From assembly GCA_003152145.1 (NCBI GenBank), contig PLZL01000157.1, positions 1 through 44,575 on the forward strand: DNA of 44,575 nt, in the 5' to 3' direction. The notes under the pieces are model-generated. The model had not been told where the DNA came from, searched no databases, and saw only the letters and a program-made list of their open reading frames with translations. A program made the translations under genes and the position numbers. Below, one piece after another: positions 26,834 to 34,830 of the stretch; within the stretch, counting starts at the first letter, position 1, and every line of letters begins with the position of its first letter. The stretch comes from Limisphaerales bacterium (GTDB taxonomy: Bacteria > Verrucomicrobiota > Verrucomicrobiae > Limisphaerales > UBA11358).

Positions 26834-27607
26834 ATGACAAAAATCGCAATCAAAAACACATTCGACCTGGCAGGCGAAACCGCGCTCATCACGGGCGGTG
26901 GAACCGGACTCGGTTTGGGCATGGCGAAATGTTTTGTCGCCTCCGGCGCACGCGTTGTGCTCGTTGGCCGCCGCAGGGCAGAACTGGACAAAGCCAGCGC
27001 CGCCCTGGGCGGGAATGCCTTTGCGCTCAACGGTGACGTGACGAAATTGGAAACCGCGTCCTCGATTGTTGACCGGGCCGAAAAACTCGCCGGTCCGATT
27101 ACCATTCTGGTCAACAACGCCGGCGTGCATTTGAAAAAACCGGCGACGAAAACATCCGACGCTGAATTTGCGAAGGTGATTCAAACGCACGTATTTGGCG
27201 CATTCGCGCTGACGCGCGAGGCGGGCCGCCGCATGGTGGCGCGTCGGGCCGGCTCGGTTCTCTTCACCGCTTCCATGGCGTCGTTGATGGGCATCCCGCT
27301 AATCGTCGCGTATTCCGCCGCAAAATCGGCCTACATCGGCATGGTGCGTTGCCTGGCGAACGAGTGGGGCGCGCACGGCGTGCGCGTCAACGCCATTGCG
27401 CCGGGCTGGATAGCTTCGGACATGCTCAATCAGGCCTTGAGTGGTGACCCGGCCCGCAAATCCAAAATTCTCGGCCGCACACCGCTGAATAAATTCGGCG
27501 AGCCGGATGACATTGGCTGGGCGGCGGTTTATCTTTGCAGCCAGGCGGCAAAATTTGTAACGGGCGTGATATTGCCGGTGGACGGCGGCGCGGCCATTGG
27601 ATTTTAG
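26834..27607 (+). CDS. Short-chain dehydrogenase/reductase (KduD or gluconate-5-dehydrogenase-like)
   Basis: 257 residues from ATG 26834, preceded by AAAGGAG (26825-26831) with an unusually short 2-base gap. The same frame is open further upstream inside the previous gene, but the family starts here. Landmarks: TGGGTGLG at residues 20-27 (nucleotide binding), NNAG near 95, Ser in FTASMAS, and Tyr160/Lys164 in YSAAK. The opening [13 protein letters not shown] resembles KduD and gluconate 5-dehydrogenases, which reduce or oxidise keto-sugar acids such as 2-dehydro-3-deoxygluconate, matching the pectin context. It is the last gene of the long operon, followed by a terminator. Confidence 0.85.
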   Translation: MTKIAIKNTFDLAGETALITGGGTGLGLGMAKCFVASGARVVLVGRRRAELDKASAALGGNAFALNGDVTKLETASSIVDRAEKLAGPITILVNNAGVHLKKPATKTSDAEFAKVIQTHVFGAFALTREAGRRMVARRAGSVLFTASMASLMGIPLIVAYSAAKSAYIGMVRCLANEWGAHGVRVNAIAPGWIASDMLNQALSGDPARKSKILGRTPLNKFGEPDDIGWAAVYLCSQAAKFVTGVILPVDGGAAIGF

Positions 27608-27678
27608 TAGATTAACCAAACCGCCCACGCTACCGACTCCAGCTCCGGCCACAACGCCGGTCATATAAATCAAATTCA

Positions 27679-27719
27679 ACCCACGCGAGCGGCCTTCGGC
27701 AACGTGGGTCATTTTTTTT
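27679..27719 (+). terminator. Intrinsic terminator at the end of the pectinase operon
   Basis: A perfect 7-bp stem ACCCACG (27679-27685) with CGTGGGT (27703-27709) encloses a 17-base loop containing an inner GCC-TTC-GGC hairpin, followed after two bases by eight T residues. It is 72 bases past the SDR stop. The rest of 27608-27800 shows no convincing gene. Confidence 0.8.
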
Positions 27720-27800
27720 GCTATCTGAATTGCCGCGCCGCTGTTCTTCTGTAAAATCTCCCCATGTCGAGCGGCAAAAACAAAGTTTTCTCCCGACTGC

Positions 27801-30800
27801 ATGAGTAAATTGCACGAAGTGCGGGAAAACGAAGTCGCTTTCTGCGCAGATGTCAAATCTTGGGCAGACGCTTTATTTTCCTCGCATCCAGATTGGTTAT
27901 TTACACATGCCAAGATTGAACAATACGGAACGGGAAACAACAAACGTTCCGACCTGCGCATTTTTTGCAGAGGCAGCCAAACTCCGATTCTCGCTGGCGA
28001 AGTAAAACTTCCTGGAACTCCCGAGGGCCGCAGTCCATTCGACCCGTCATTGATGCAGGATGCCTTCAACAAGGCCGACAATATTCAAGCTCCGTATTTC
28101 TTTACTTGGAACGTCAACACCTTTGTCCTTTTTGACCGCAGCAAGTGGAAAGTCCCATTAATTGAGCGGCGATTGAAAGATTGGGATTTGGGATTTAATC
28201 TCAATTCCCCCGGCGACTGCAAACGCCCCGATGTTCACGCTTACATTCGCGACAAGTTTCTTCCAGAACTTTTTGAAATGTTGGCTGCCATCGTGAAAGG
28301 CGAAGTCGTCGAATGGGGCATACCGCCTGACGATGTTTTCATTCGCTCGCTGGAAAGTCATTTGGAATGGCCGGTGTTCGGCACTCGTGACTACCTCATC
28401 GCAGCATCAGCAGCAGACACAGCTTTTTCCGACAAATTGCAATCATGGATGGCGGAGGAGATGAATTGGACGTTTGATCCAGGCGATGCGAATAACTGGA
28501 GCGATACTTTGGAGCGCGCGGCCAGAACGCTTTGCTACATCTTTTCCAATCGGGCGATTTTTTACGAAGCAATCCGGGCGAAGTATCCTGACGATCTTAA
28601 CCATTTGAAGATGCCCCGGCGCGGACGCAACGAACAGCGCGGCATTTACGATTACTTTCGTGACCAGTTCAAACGCGCCGTTGCTGAAACAGGCGATTAT
28701 GAACCCATCTTTTATCCGCAAGTCGATGATTGGGCCGGCGCGCTGATTTTTTCCTCCGACATGGCCTGCGAAGGTTGGACGGGGTTGTTCAAGAATCTGT
28801 CTCAATACAACTTTCGTGAAATTCCATACGACATCATCGGCGGAATTTTTCAAAAACTGATTTCACCGGAAGAAAGACAAAAGTTCGGACAGTTTTATAC
28901 TAACGAAGACATCATCGACATCATCAATGCCTTTTGCATCCGGCGGGCCGGAGACATTGTCATTGATCCTGCGTGTGGTTCGGGCAGCTTTCTTGTCCGC
29001 GCTTACCATCGCAAAGCATGGCTCTCCGAACAAAAGGGTGGTGGACGACGCCATCAAGATGCCGGGAAAAGCCATCAGGAATTGCTGCACGAAATTTACG
29101 GCTGCGACATCGCATTGTTCGCCGCGCATTTGGCCACTTTGAACCTCGCCTCACGCCACATTGAAGACGAAGAAAATTATCCCTACATCGCCCGCGCCAA
29201 CTTTTTTGAAATACCAGATCACCGCGACAAGTTTTCAGTTGTCCCCGGATTGCGCGAAGCAAACGGGGAAAAAGATATGATTGCCGTGCCCTTACCGGAT
29301 GTGGACGCGGTGATTGGGAATCCGCCTTATGTGCGACAGGAAGGAATTCCAAAAGAAAGCGAACTGAAACGCCAGAAAGGCGAAACCAAGGAAGCCTACG
29401 AAGCCCGACGGAAAACCACCAAGGATTATCTTCAGGAACTTTGCAGAGAACTTTGGCCGGGACTGAAACTTTCTGGCCGCAGCGATCTTCATTGTTACTT
29501 CTGGCCGGTGGCAGCGAGTTTGTTGAAAGAGGGTGGTTATTTCGGCTTCCTGACTTCTTCCAGTTGGCTGGACGTTGATTATGGTTTTGCTCTTCAAGGT
29601 TGGATTTTGAAAGATTTCAAATTGATTGCGGTGATTGAAAGCCTGGATGAGCCTTGGTTCAAGGATGCGCGAGTCAAGACCTCCATCACCATTTTGCAAC
29701 GCTGCGATGACCGAAATAGCCGGATGGACAACGTCGTTAAATTCGTCCGCCTTTTTAGGCCGGTCAAAGACATTTTGGGCGACCGGTCGCACGGCGATGA
29801 AGCTGCCCGTCAAAATGCCGCTGAAGCGTTGCGCAAAATCATTCTTCAAACCAATGCGCCGCTTTCCAACGCCCAGATGCGTATCATTCCGGTCAAGCAG
29901 CAAGAATTGTGGGACGAAGGTGTGCGCGCCGGCACATTACTCAAGGCAGAAGAAATGGTGGAACCGGATTCCGAAGATCAGGAAGACGGGGACAACAACG
30001 GCTCGGCACTCAAGGAAGCAGCGGCGATGTATCGAATCGGCTCTGATTATGTGGCGGGCAAATGGGGACGCTTCCTTCGAGCGCCCGACCTGTATTTCCG
30101 GTTGATTAAAGATTACCAGAGCCGCCTCGTGCGGCTGGGTGAAATCGCCGAGGTTAAACGTGGAATCACGAGTGGCTGCGATGATTTTTTCATGCCACAC
30201 GATGTGACGGAGGAAGTTTTGGACAAGGTTAAAGAAGGATTGCTCTGGAACAATGTGGGACTGATGACCTCCTGCAAGCGGAGTGAAATCGAAAGCGGCA
30301 AGGTTCGGGTTGTCCGCGCTGGTGACAACACCTTGCACCCTATCGAAACCAAATATCTCAAACCAGAAGTTCATAGTCTGATGCAGGTAGATCGGCCAGT
30401 CATCCGCGCCAGCGATTTAGACCGGGTTGTTCTTTGGGTCAACGAACCACTTGCTGCGTTAGGACACTCCTATGCAGCCAAATATATCCGCTGGGGTTCT
30501 AGGCAAACATTCGCTTCAAAAAAATCCAAAGCTGTTCCAGTGCCGCTACGATCATCGTGTGTCTCACGACCACTATGGTATGACGTGACCAAAGATGAAA
30601 TAGGAGTTGCTTTCTGGCCTAAAGCGCAAAAATACCGTCATATCGTTCCGGCAAATCCTGAAGGTTTGATATGCAATTGCAATTTATACACGGTAGTTCC
30701 AGAGCTTGGAAATCGTTATGAGAGGATCGCGCTGACAGCGATTCTTAACTGCACATTGGTAGCACTCTTTAAATGTTTCTATGGCCGTTATGCCGGCACC

Positions 30801-31652
30801 GAAGGCACGCTTAAGACCGAGGTGGTAGATACTGTTCTTTTGGAAATCCCCGACCCGCGCGGTGTTTCCGCCGATTTGGCTGAACGCCTTGACAACGCTT
30901 TGAAGAAGATGATGCGGCGCGACGTGACGCATCTGGTTGAGGAGGCGTTGCTCCAATGCCATACCGAGGAAGCGATGCGGGAGATTCTACTCAAAGAGGC
31001 TGAACTCCCGACAGAGTTATGTCAGGAGGACAGACGCGAACTTGATGATTGTGTATTTGAACTCATCGGCGTCACCAATAAATCGGAGCGCAAAAAAATG
31101 GTGGATGAACTGTATCGCGTCACCACCGAGTATTACCGTTACCAGCGCACACAGGATATTCAGGCGATGGAGAATCGGGCCGGTAACAACGGGCGCCGGT
31201 TCGATGCACAGGATTTGGCTGGAAACATTTGGCAATCGCTATCTGAAAGCGAACGAGGGCCTGCTGTTATCGAGTGGCTCAAATCAGCCTACCCAAAGGC
31301 CGAAGCAGTCGAAATCCCAGAGGGCAATCCAACGGCTCTTGGGGCGAGTGATATGTTTGACCCCAACGGCGTCGTTTTCAAAGGCAACAAAGAGGCGCAT
31401 CATGTCCGCTATGCCAGCCCGGAGCAAGCCGCCTTGGTCGCGGCCTTGGCCGAATTTGGGATTCGAGGACACATTGAAGTTCCAAAATCGGCTGCGGACT
31501 GTGGCCGGGGTCTGAAGGAATTGCGAATTCGCATCAAATCCGCCGAAGAACATTTCACCGGGCTTGCCGCCTCCCGCACAGGCGCGCAATCGCTTCAAGA
31601 GAAAACCGCGACACTCCTTATGCACTGGTATGTCCACGGAAGGAACACATAA
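27801..31652 (+). CDS. Single-chain restriction-methylation enzyme, type IIG-like
   Basis: 1283 residues. An N-terminal PD-(D/E)XK nuclease-like motif is seen as Glu40, Asp51 (KRSDLRIF), and Glu67-Val-Lys69 (ILAGEVKL). The N6-adenine methyltransferase core has motif I DPACGSGSF at about 389 and motif IV NPPY at 507-510. A target-recognition-like region starts around residue 773 (LVRLGEIAEVKRGITSGCDD), with another region at about 1000-1283. One protein that both cuts and methylates is the type IIG/IIL layout; BREX PglX has a similar size but no nuclease motif of this kind. No specificity or partner gene is adjacent. The base composition is visibly more AT-rich than the neighbouring sugar genes (for example 28141-28200 is 25/60 G+C), consistent with transfer. 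A 14-codon leader frame (27764-27808) overlaps the start. Confidence 0.85.
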   Translation: MSKLHEVRENEVAFCADVKSWADALFSSHPDWLFTHAKIEQYGTGNNKRSDLRIFCRGSQTPILAGEVKLPGTPEGRSPFDPSLMQDAFNKADNIQAPYFFTWNVNTFVLFDRSKWKVPLIERRLKDWDLGFNLNSPGDCKRPDVHAYIRDKFLPELFEMLAAIVKGEVVEWGIPPDDVFIRSLESHLEWPVFGTRDYLIAASAADTAFSDKLQSWMAEEMNWTFDPGDANNWSDTLERAARTLCYIFSNRAIFYEAIRAKYPDDLNHLKMPRRGRNEQRGIYDYFRDQFKRAVAETGDYEPIFYPQVDDWAGALIFSSDMACEGWTGLFKNLSQYNFREIPYDIIGGIFQKLISPEERQKFGQFYTNEDIIDIINAFCIRRAGDIVIDPACGSGSFLVRAYHRKAWLSEQKGGGRRHQDAGKSHQELLHEIYGCDIALFAAHLATLNLASRHIEDEENYPYIARANFFEIPDHRDKFSVVPGLREANGEKDMIAVPLPDVDAVIGNPPYVRQEGIPKESELKRQKGETKEAYEARRKTTKDYLQELCRELWPGLKLSGRSDLHCYFWPVAASLLKEGGYFGFLTSSSWLDVDYGFALQGWILKDFKLIAVIESLDEPWFKDARVKTSITILQRCDDRNSRMDNVVKFVRLFRPVKDILGDRSHGDEAARQNAAEALRKIILQTNAPLSNAQMRIIPVKQQELWDEGVRAGTLLKAEEMVEPDSEDQEDGDNNGSALKEAAAMYRIGSDYVAGKWGRFLRAPDLYFRLIKDYQSRLVRLGEIAEVKRGITSGCDDFFMPHDVTEEVLDKVKEGLLWNNVGLMTSCKRSEIESGKVRVVRAGDNTLHPIETKYLKPEVHSLMQVDRPVIRASDLDRVVLWVNEPLAALGHSYAAKYIRWGSRQTFASKKSKAVPVPLRSSCVSRPLWYDVTKDEIGVAFWPKAQKYRHIVPANPEGLICNCNLYTVVPELGNRYERIALTAILNCTLVALFKCFYGRYAGTEGTLKTEVVDTVLLEIPDPRGVSADLAERLDNALKKMMRRDVTHLVEEALLQCHTEEAMREILLKEAELPTELCQEDRRELDDCVFELIGVTNKSERKKMVDELYRVTTEYYRYQRTQDIQAMENRAGNNGRRFDAQDLAGNIWQSLSESERGPAVIEWLKSAYPKAEAVEIPEGNPTALGASDMFDPNGVVFKGNKEAHHVRYASPEQAALVAALAEFGIRGHIEVPKSAADCGRGLKELRIRIKSAEEHFTGLAASRTGAQSLQEKTATLLMHWYVHGRNT

Positions 31653-31696
31653 ATTTTTCAATCAGCACTGAAACTTGATTTAAGCCAGCAATCGCC

Positions 31697-32773
31697 ATGT
31701 GGAAGGCAAATTGGGACCAGACCCGGAAACACTTCGTGGATTGGTGGAATCATGAAGGGCTGTTGATCGGCATGTGGGGTGCGCCGGAAGTTGGGCGCAG
31801 CATCCATGAAAACGTCGCCGTCCCGGTTCGCCCCGCCACGATAGAGGAGCGCTACTGCAACGCCACCTTCCGAGCGATGGAGAATCATTACCGGCTCTCG
31901 CGCTCGGTTTTCCCGCTGGACGTGTTGCCGAGTGCGACCACCGACCTCGGTCCGGGTTCACTCGCGCTTTTTCTCGGTTCGAAACCCGGTTTTGCCGAAG
32001 ACACGGTCTGGTTTCATCCCTGCATCGAACAGGAACTTGAACTGGAAAAACTGCCGCCGCTGAAATTTGATCCCCACCATCCCTGGTGGCGCACGACCGA
32101 AGACATCATCCGCCGCTGCGTGGAGCTTTCGCGGGGCAGGTATCTCGTGGGCTGTCCCGACTTGATTGAAAATGTGGACTCGCTCTCGTCATTGCGCGGC
32201 GCGCAGACGTTGCTCATGGACATGCTGGAGCGACCGGAATGGGTGGAACAAAAAATCCGTGAAATCAACGAAGTCTGGTTCACCGCCTATCAACGCATTT
32301 ACGACTTGATCAAACTGGAAGATGGCAGCTCGGCGTTCGGCGCGTTTTACCTCTGGGGACCGGGCAAGGTCGCCAAGCTGCAATGCGATGCCTCGGCGAT
32401 GTTTTCGCCGGCGATGTATCAGCGTTTCGTCGTTCCCATGCTCTCTGCGCAATGTGAGTGGCTGGATTACTCGCTCTATCATCTCGACGGCACGCAGGCG
32501 ATGAAACATCTCGACTCGCTGCTGGCGATCGAATCGCTGGACGCCATCGAATGGACGCCGCAGGCCGGCATCGAAACCGGCGGCAACAAGCGCTGGCATG
32601 ATTTATATCGCCGCATCCTCGCCGCCGGGAAATCCGTGCAGGTCGTCAATGTTGAGCCGCACGAAGTGCTGCCGCTGCTCGACGCCATCGGGCGGAAAGG
32701 TGTTTACATGCTCATCCAATTCAAGGATGAACGCGAAGCGGAGCAGGTTGGGGAGCGCGTGGGCATTTATTAA
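31697..32773 (+). CDS. Second URO-D superfamily protein
   Basis: 358 residues beginning MWKANWDQTRKHFVDWWNHEG, a start I associate with a Verrucomicrobia/Planctomycetes branch often labelled trimethylamine-corrinoid-protein-like or URO-D-like. Supporting motifs are YSLYHLDGTQAMKHLDSLL, IEWTPQAG and VQVVNVEPHEVLPLLDAIG, which match the C-terminal half of the URO-D barrel (here HLDG stands where HxCG is found in the methyltransferase at 25666). Hence the zinc site of MtaA-type enzymes appears altered. It is cytosolic. It follows the restriction gene by 44 bases and may have once been contiguous with the operon that ends at 27607. The function is unknown. Confidence 0.75.
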   Translation: MWKANWDQTRKHFVDWWNHEGLLIGMWGAPEVGRSIHENVAVPVRPATIEERYCNATFRAMENHYRLSRSVFPLDVLPSATTDLGPGSLALFLGSKPGFAEDTVWFHPCIEQELELEKLPPLKFDPHHPWWRTTEDIIRRCVELSRGRYLVGCPDLIENVDSLSSLRGAQTLLMDMLERPEWVEQKIREINEVWFTAYQRIYDLIKLEDGSSAFGAFYLWGPGKVAKLQCDASAMFSPAMYQRFVVPMLSAQCEWLDYSLYHLDGTQAMKHLDSLLAIESLDAIEWTPQAGIETGGNKRWHDLYRRILAAGKSVQVVNVEPHEVLPLLDAIGRKGVYMLIQFKDEREAEQVGERVGIY

Positions 32774-32812
32774 CGAACATGAACAAGTCCACGACAGTCG
32801 TTGTTTCTCCCT

Positions 32813-32912
32813 CTCTTCCGCAAAGCGGAGGAGCGGGGCTGGGAGAGGAGGCGGCTTTGATCGAAACCCCTCTCTCCGGCTCTCTCCCCACTCGTTCCTC
32901 GCGGGGAGAGAG
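32813..32912. repeat. Double-hairpin dispersed repeat between two genes
   Basis: First hairpin: CTCTTCCGC-AAA-GCGGAGGAG (32813-32833, one G-U). Second: CTCTCTCCCC (32880-32889) with GGGGAGAGAG (32903-32912), 10 perfect pairs. It is the same CCCTCTCC family as 9673-9703. It fills most of the 169-base gap 32774-32942; the AAGGAG at 32930-32935 is a good ribosome-binding site for the next gene, with a 7-base spacer. Confidence 0.75.
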
Positions 32913-32942
32913 GGGAAATAGCCGGCGCCAAGGAGAATCAGA

Positions 32943-33782
32943 ATGAGCCGGCCCATTCTACGTCACATCGCCAACCTTTGGACGCTCATGGGGCATCCAG
33001 CGAAAGAAAATGAATGGCCGCTGGAGCAAAAGCTGCGTGCGATCAAGGAGGCTGGATTCGACGGCGTGTGCTGGTCCGGCAGCCCGGAGTTGCAAGAGGG
33101 AACGAAACGACTCGGGCTGATTTTCCTTGGCGGGATGGCGTCGGGCAGCGCGGCGGAATTTCCGCAACTGCTTGGCGATTTGAAAAAATACGGCGCGCAT
33201 CATGTGAATGTGCAACTCGCCGCCGATGAAGTGCTGACGCCCGAAGCGCTCGAACTCGCGCTGGTGCTGAATCGTGAAGGCCGCAAGCTTGGCCTTGAGC
33301 CGGCCATCGAAACGCATCGCGGCACCTGCACCGAGACGCCGGAGAAAACTTACGCGCTGGCTGATGCGTATCAAAGGCAGACCGGCGAACTGCTGCCGCT
33401 CTCGTGGGACTTCTCGCATTTTGCCGTCGTGAAACACCTTATTCCTGAGAATTTCGTCAAGCGGTTGGTCGTCCGTCCCGATTTGATTAAGCACGCGCGG
33501 CAATTTCATTTTCGCCCGTTCAACGGTCATCATGTTCAAGTGCCCGTTACCGACGGCAAAGGAAATCTGACGCAGGAGTTCAATGACTGGCTGCCGTTCG
33601 CCGGGGAAACTCTCAAGTGCTGGCTCGCGGGCAATCGCAACACCAGTCGCGAAATTTTCATCTGCCCCGAATTAGGGCCGGTGGACGGTGGCTACAACCT
33701 TTCGATGCTGCCGAACAGTTGGGAGGACGCAAAAATCCTGCGCGGCGAGATTGATAAACTTTGGAAAAAGGTCAACCGCTGA
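32943..33782 (+). CDS. Cytosolic sugar isomerase/epimerase-like TIM barrel
   Basis: 279 residues, no signal peptide, start supported by AAGGAG 7 bases upstream. The xylose-isomerase-like metal ligands all appear present: Glu in PAIETHRGTC, Asp in LSWDFSHF, His in RQFHFRPFNG and Glu in ICPELGPVDG. The N-terminal segment (KLRAIKEAGFDGVCWSGSPE) is the first barrel strand-helix unit. It differs from the exported homologue at 14360, which has an Asn at one ligand. Together with the URO-D-like gene upstream and the PhyH gene downstream it forms a small cluster whose joint function is unknown; a role in converting an unusual sugar is plausible. Confidence 0.8.
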   Translation: MSRPILRHIANLWTLMGHPAKENEWPLEQKLRAIKEAGFDGVCWSGSPELQEGTKRLGLIFLGGMASGSAAEFPQLLGDLKKYGAHHVNVQLAADEVLTPEALELALVLNREGRKLGLEPAIETHRGTCTETPEKTYALADAYQRQTGELLPLSWDFSHFAVVKHLIPENFVKRLVVRPDLIKHARQFHFRPFNGHHVQVPVTDGKGNLTQEFNDWLPFAGETLKCWLAGNRNTSREIFICPELGPVDGGYNLSMLPNSWEDAKILRGEIDKLWKKVNR

Positions 33783-33800
33783 TTTATGCAAAGGAGTTTA

Positions 33801-33830
33801 ACCACGGATGGACACGGATGGACGCGGATG
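33801..33830. repeat. Threefold 10-base dispersed repeat
   Basis: Three consecutive 10-base units, ACCACGGATG, GACACGGATG and GACGCGGATG. The text is a familiar dispersed intergenic repeat in Verrucomicrobia-like genomes. It sits in the 151-base gap 33783-33933, otherwise without a visible gene. Confidence 0.75.
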
Positions 33831-33933
33831 CAGCCACCGTGAACCACGCCCCTGCCGCGCCGAAATCCGATGAAGGCGAATAGCCCGAAAGAAAATAGCC
33901 TAAAGCAACGCCCTGTGTTAGCCTAACTCCGCC

Positions 33934-34746
33934 ATGAAAATCGTTCCCGACTCACAACGCGAACTTTACAAAAAGGAAGGCTACCTGATTTTGCCGGGCA
34001 TCATCCCGCCCGCCATGATCGAAATGCTGCGCGAGGAATGTTCCTATTACCTCGGTTATTACGATTCCATCATGGACTCGAAGGGCGTGCAGACCGAAGG
34101 CATCAGCCATCGCGGCAAGCGCTATTTCATCAACAACCGCTACCGGTTGAGCAACCGGCTGTGGCAATTCATTTTCAGCGATTTGATGGCGCAGGTTGCT
34201 GAAGCCACGGTCGGGCCGGACGCGCAGCTTTTCCACGAGCAATGGGTCGTCAAAGGCGCGGAGCAGGGCATGAAATTTTCCTGGCATCAGGACAGCGGCT
34301 ACGTGAAATGGTATGACCCGACGACGCAGCACAAGCCCTACGTCACCTGCTGGTGCACGCTCGACGACGTAAGCGAAGAAAACGGCACGGTCTATATTTT
34401 GCCGCATTCGCGCGCGGGCACGCGGGACAAAATCATTGATCACATCAAGGAAGAAGGCTCGAACGACTTGATCGGTTACACCGGCAGCGATCCCGGCGAC
34501 CCGTTGATCGTTCCCGCCGGCAGCATCGTGGCGTTCGACAGCTATGTGCTTCATCGCAGCGGCCCGAACAAGACCAACCGGATGCGACGCGTATATCTGC
34601 CGCAATACAGCGCGGCACCAATCAAGCGTCCCGACGGCAAACCGTGGGCAATGGCCACGCCGTTCCTCAAAGGTGGCAAGGTCGTTTATGACCACGCGAA
34701 TGACACAGTGGAAAAACACGGACCCTTCCCGGCAGAAAAGAAGTGA
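33934..34746 (+). CDS. Phytanoyl-CoA dioxygenase (PhyH)-family protein
   Basis: 270 residues, cytosolic. The iron- and 2-oxoglutarate-dependent dioxygenase fold is shown by ELYKKEGYLILPGIIPPAM at the N-terminus and the facial triad: His118 and Asp120 in SWHQDSGY, and His207 in YVLHRSGPN. Between them are CWCTLDDVSEENGTVYILPHS and VPAGSIVAFDS, the usual PhyH strands. PhyH enzymes hydroxylate, or oxidatively demethylate or desulfate, small molecules; the many bacterial copies are mostly uncharacterised. It sits between the isomerase homologue and GH31, with a repeat-filled gap upstream and 84 bases downstream. Substrate unknown. Confidence 0.85.
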   Translation: MKIVPDSQRELYKKEGYLILPGIIPPAMIEMLREECSYYLGYYDSIMDSKGVQTEGISHRGKRYFINNRYRLSNRLWQFIFSDLMAQVAEATVGPDAQLFHEQWVVKGAEQGMKFSWHQDSGYVKWYDPTTQHKPYVTCWCTLDDVSEENGTVYILPHSRAGTRDKIIDHIKEEGSNDLIGYTGSDPGDPLIVPAGSIVAFDSYVLHRSGPNKTNRMRRVYLPQYSAAPIKRPDGKPWAMATPFLKGGKVVYDHANDTVEKHGPFPAEKK

Positions 34747-34830
34747 GCGAGAACAGCGCGCCGATGGCTGCGTGAACGCCAACATATTCCGCTTCATTCT
34801 TAAAACCTTTTGCGGCAAAATTACCGGCAA

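Noticed and set aside
27608..27800. Minus-strand frame with a membrane-like segment (LIYMTGVVAGAGVGSVGG)
   Set aside because: It runs into antisense of the SDR and restriction genes at both ends, includes the terminator stem, and resembles no family I know; chance openness over 193 bases is likely.
27801..31652. BREX PglX or a type I HsdM
   Set aside because: The N-terminal PD-(D/E)XK-like motif and absence of any brx, hsdR or hsdS gene nearby favour a self-contained type IIG-like enzyme.
33801..33830. Possible CRISPR-like repeat
   Set aside because: Three contiguous 10-base units without spacers and no cas genes; it is a simple dispersed repeat.
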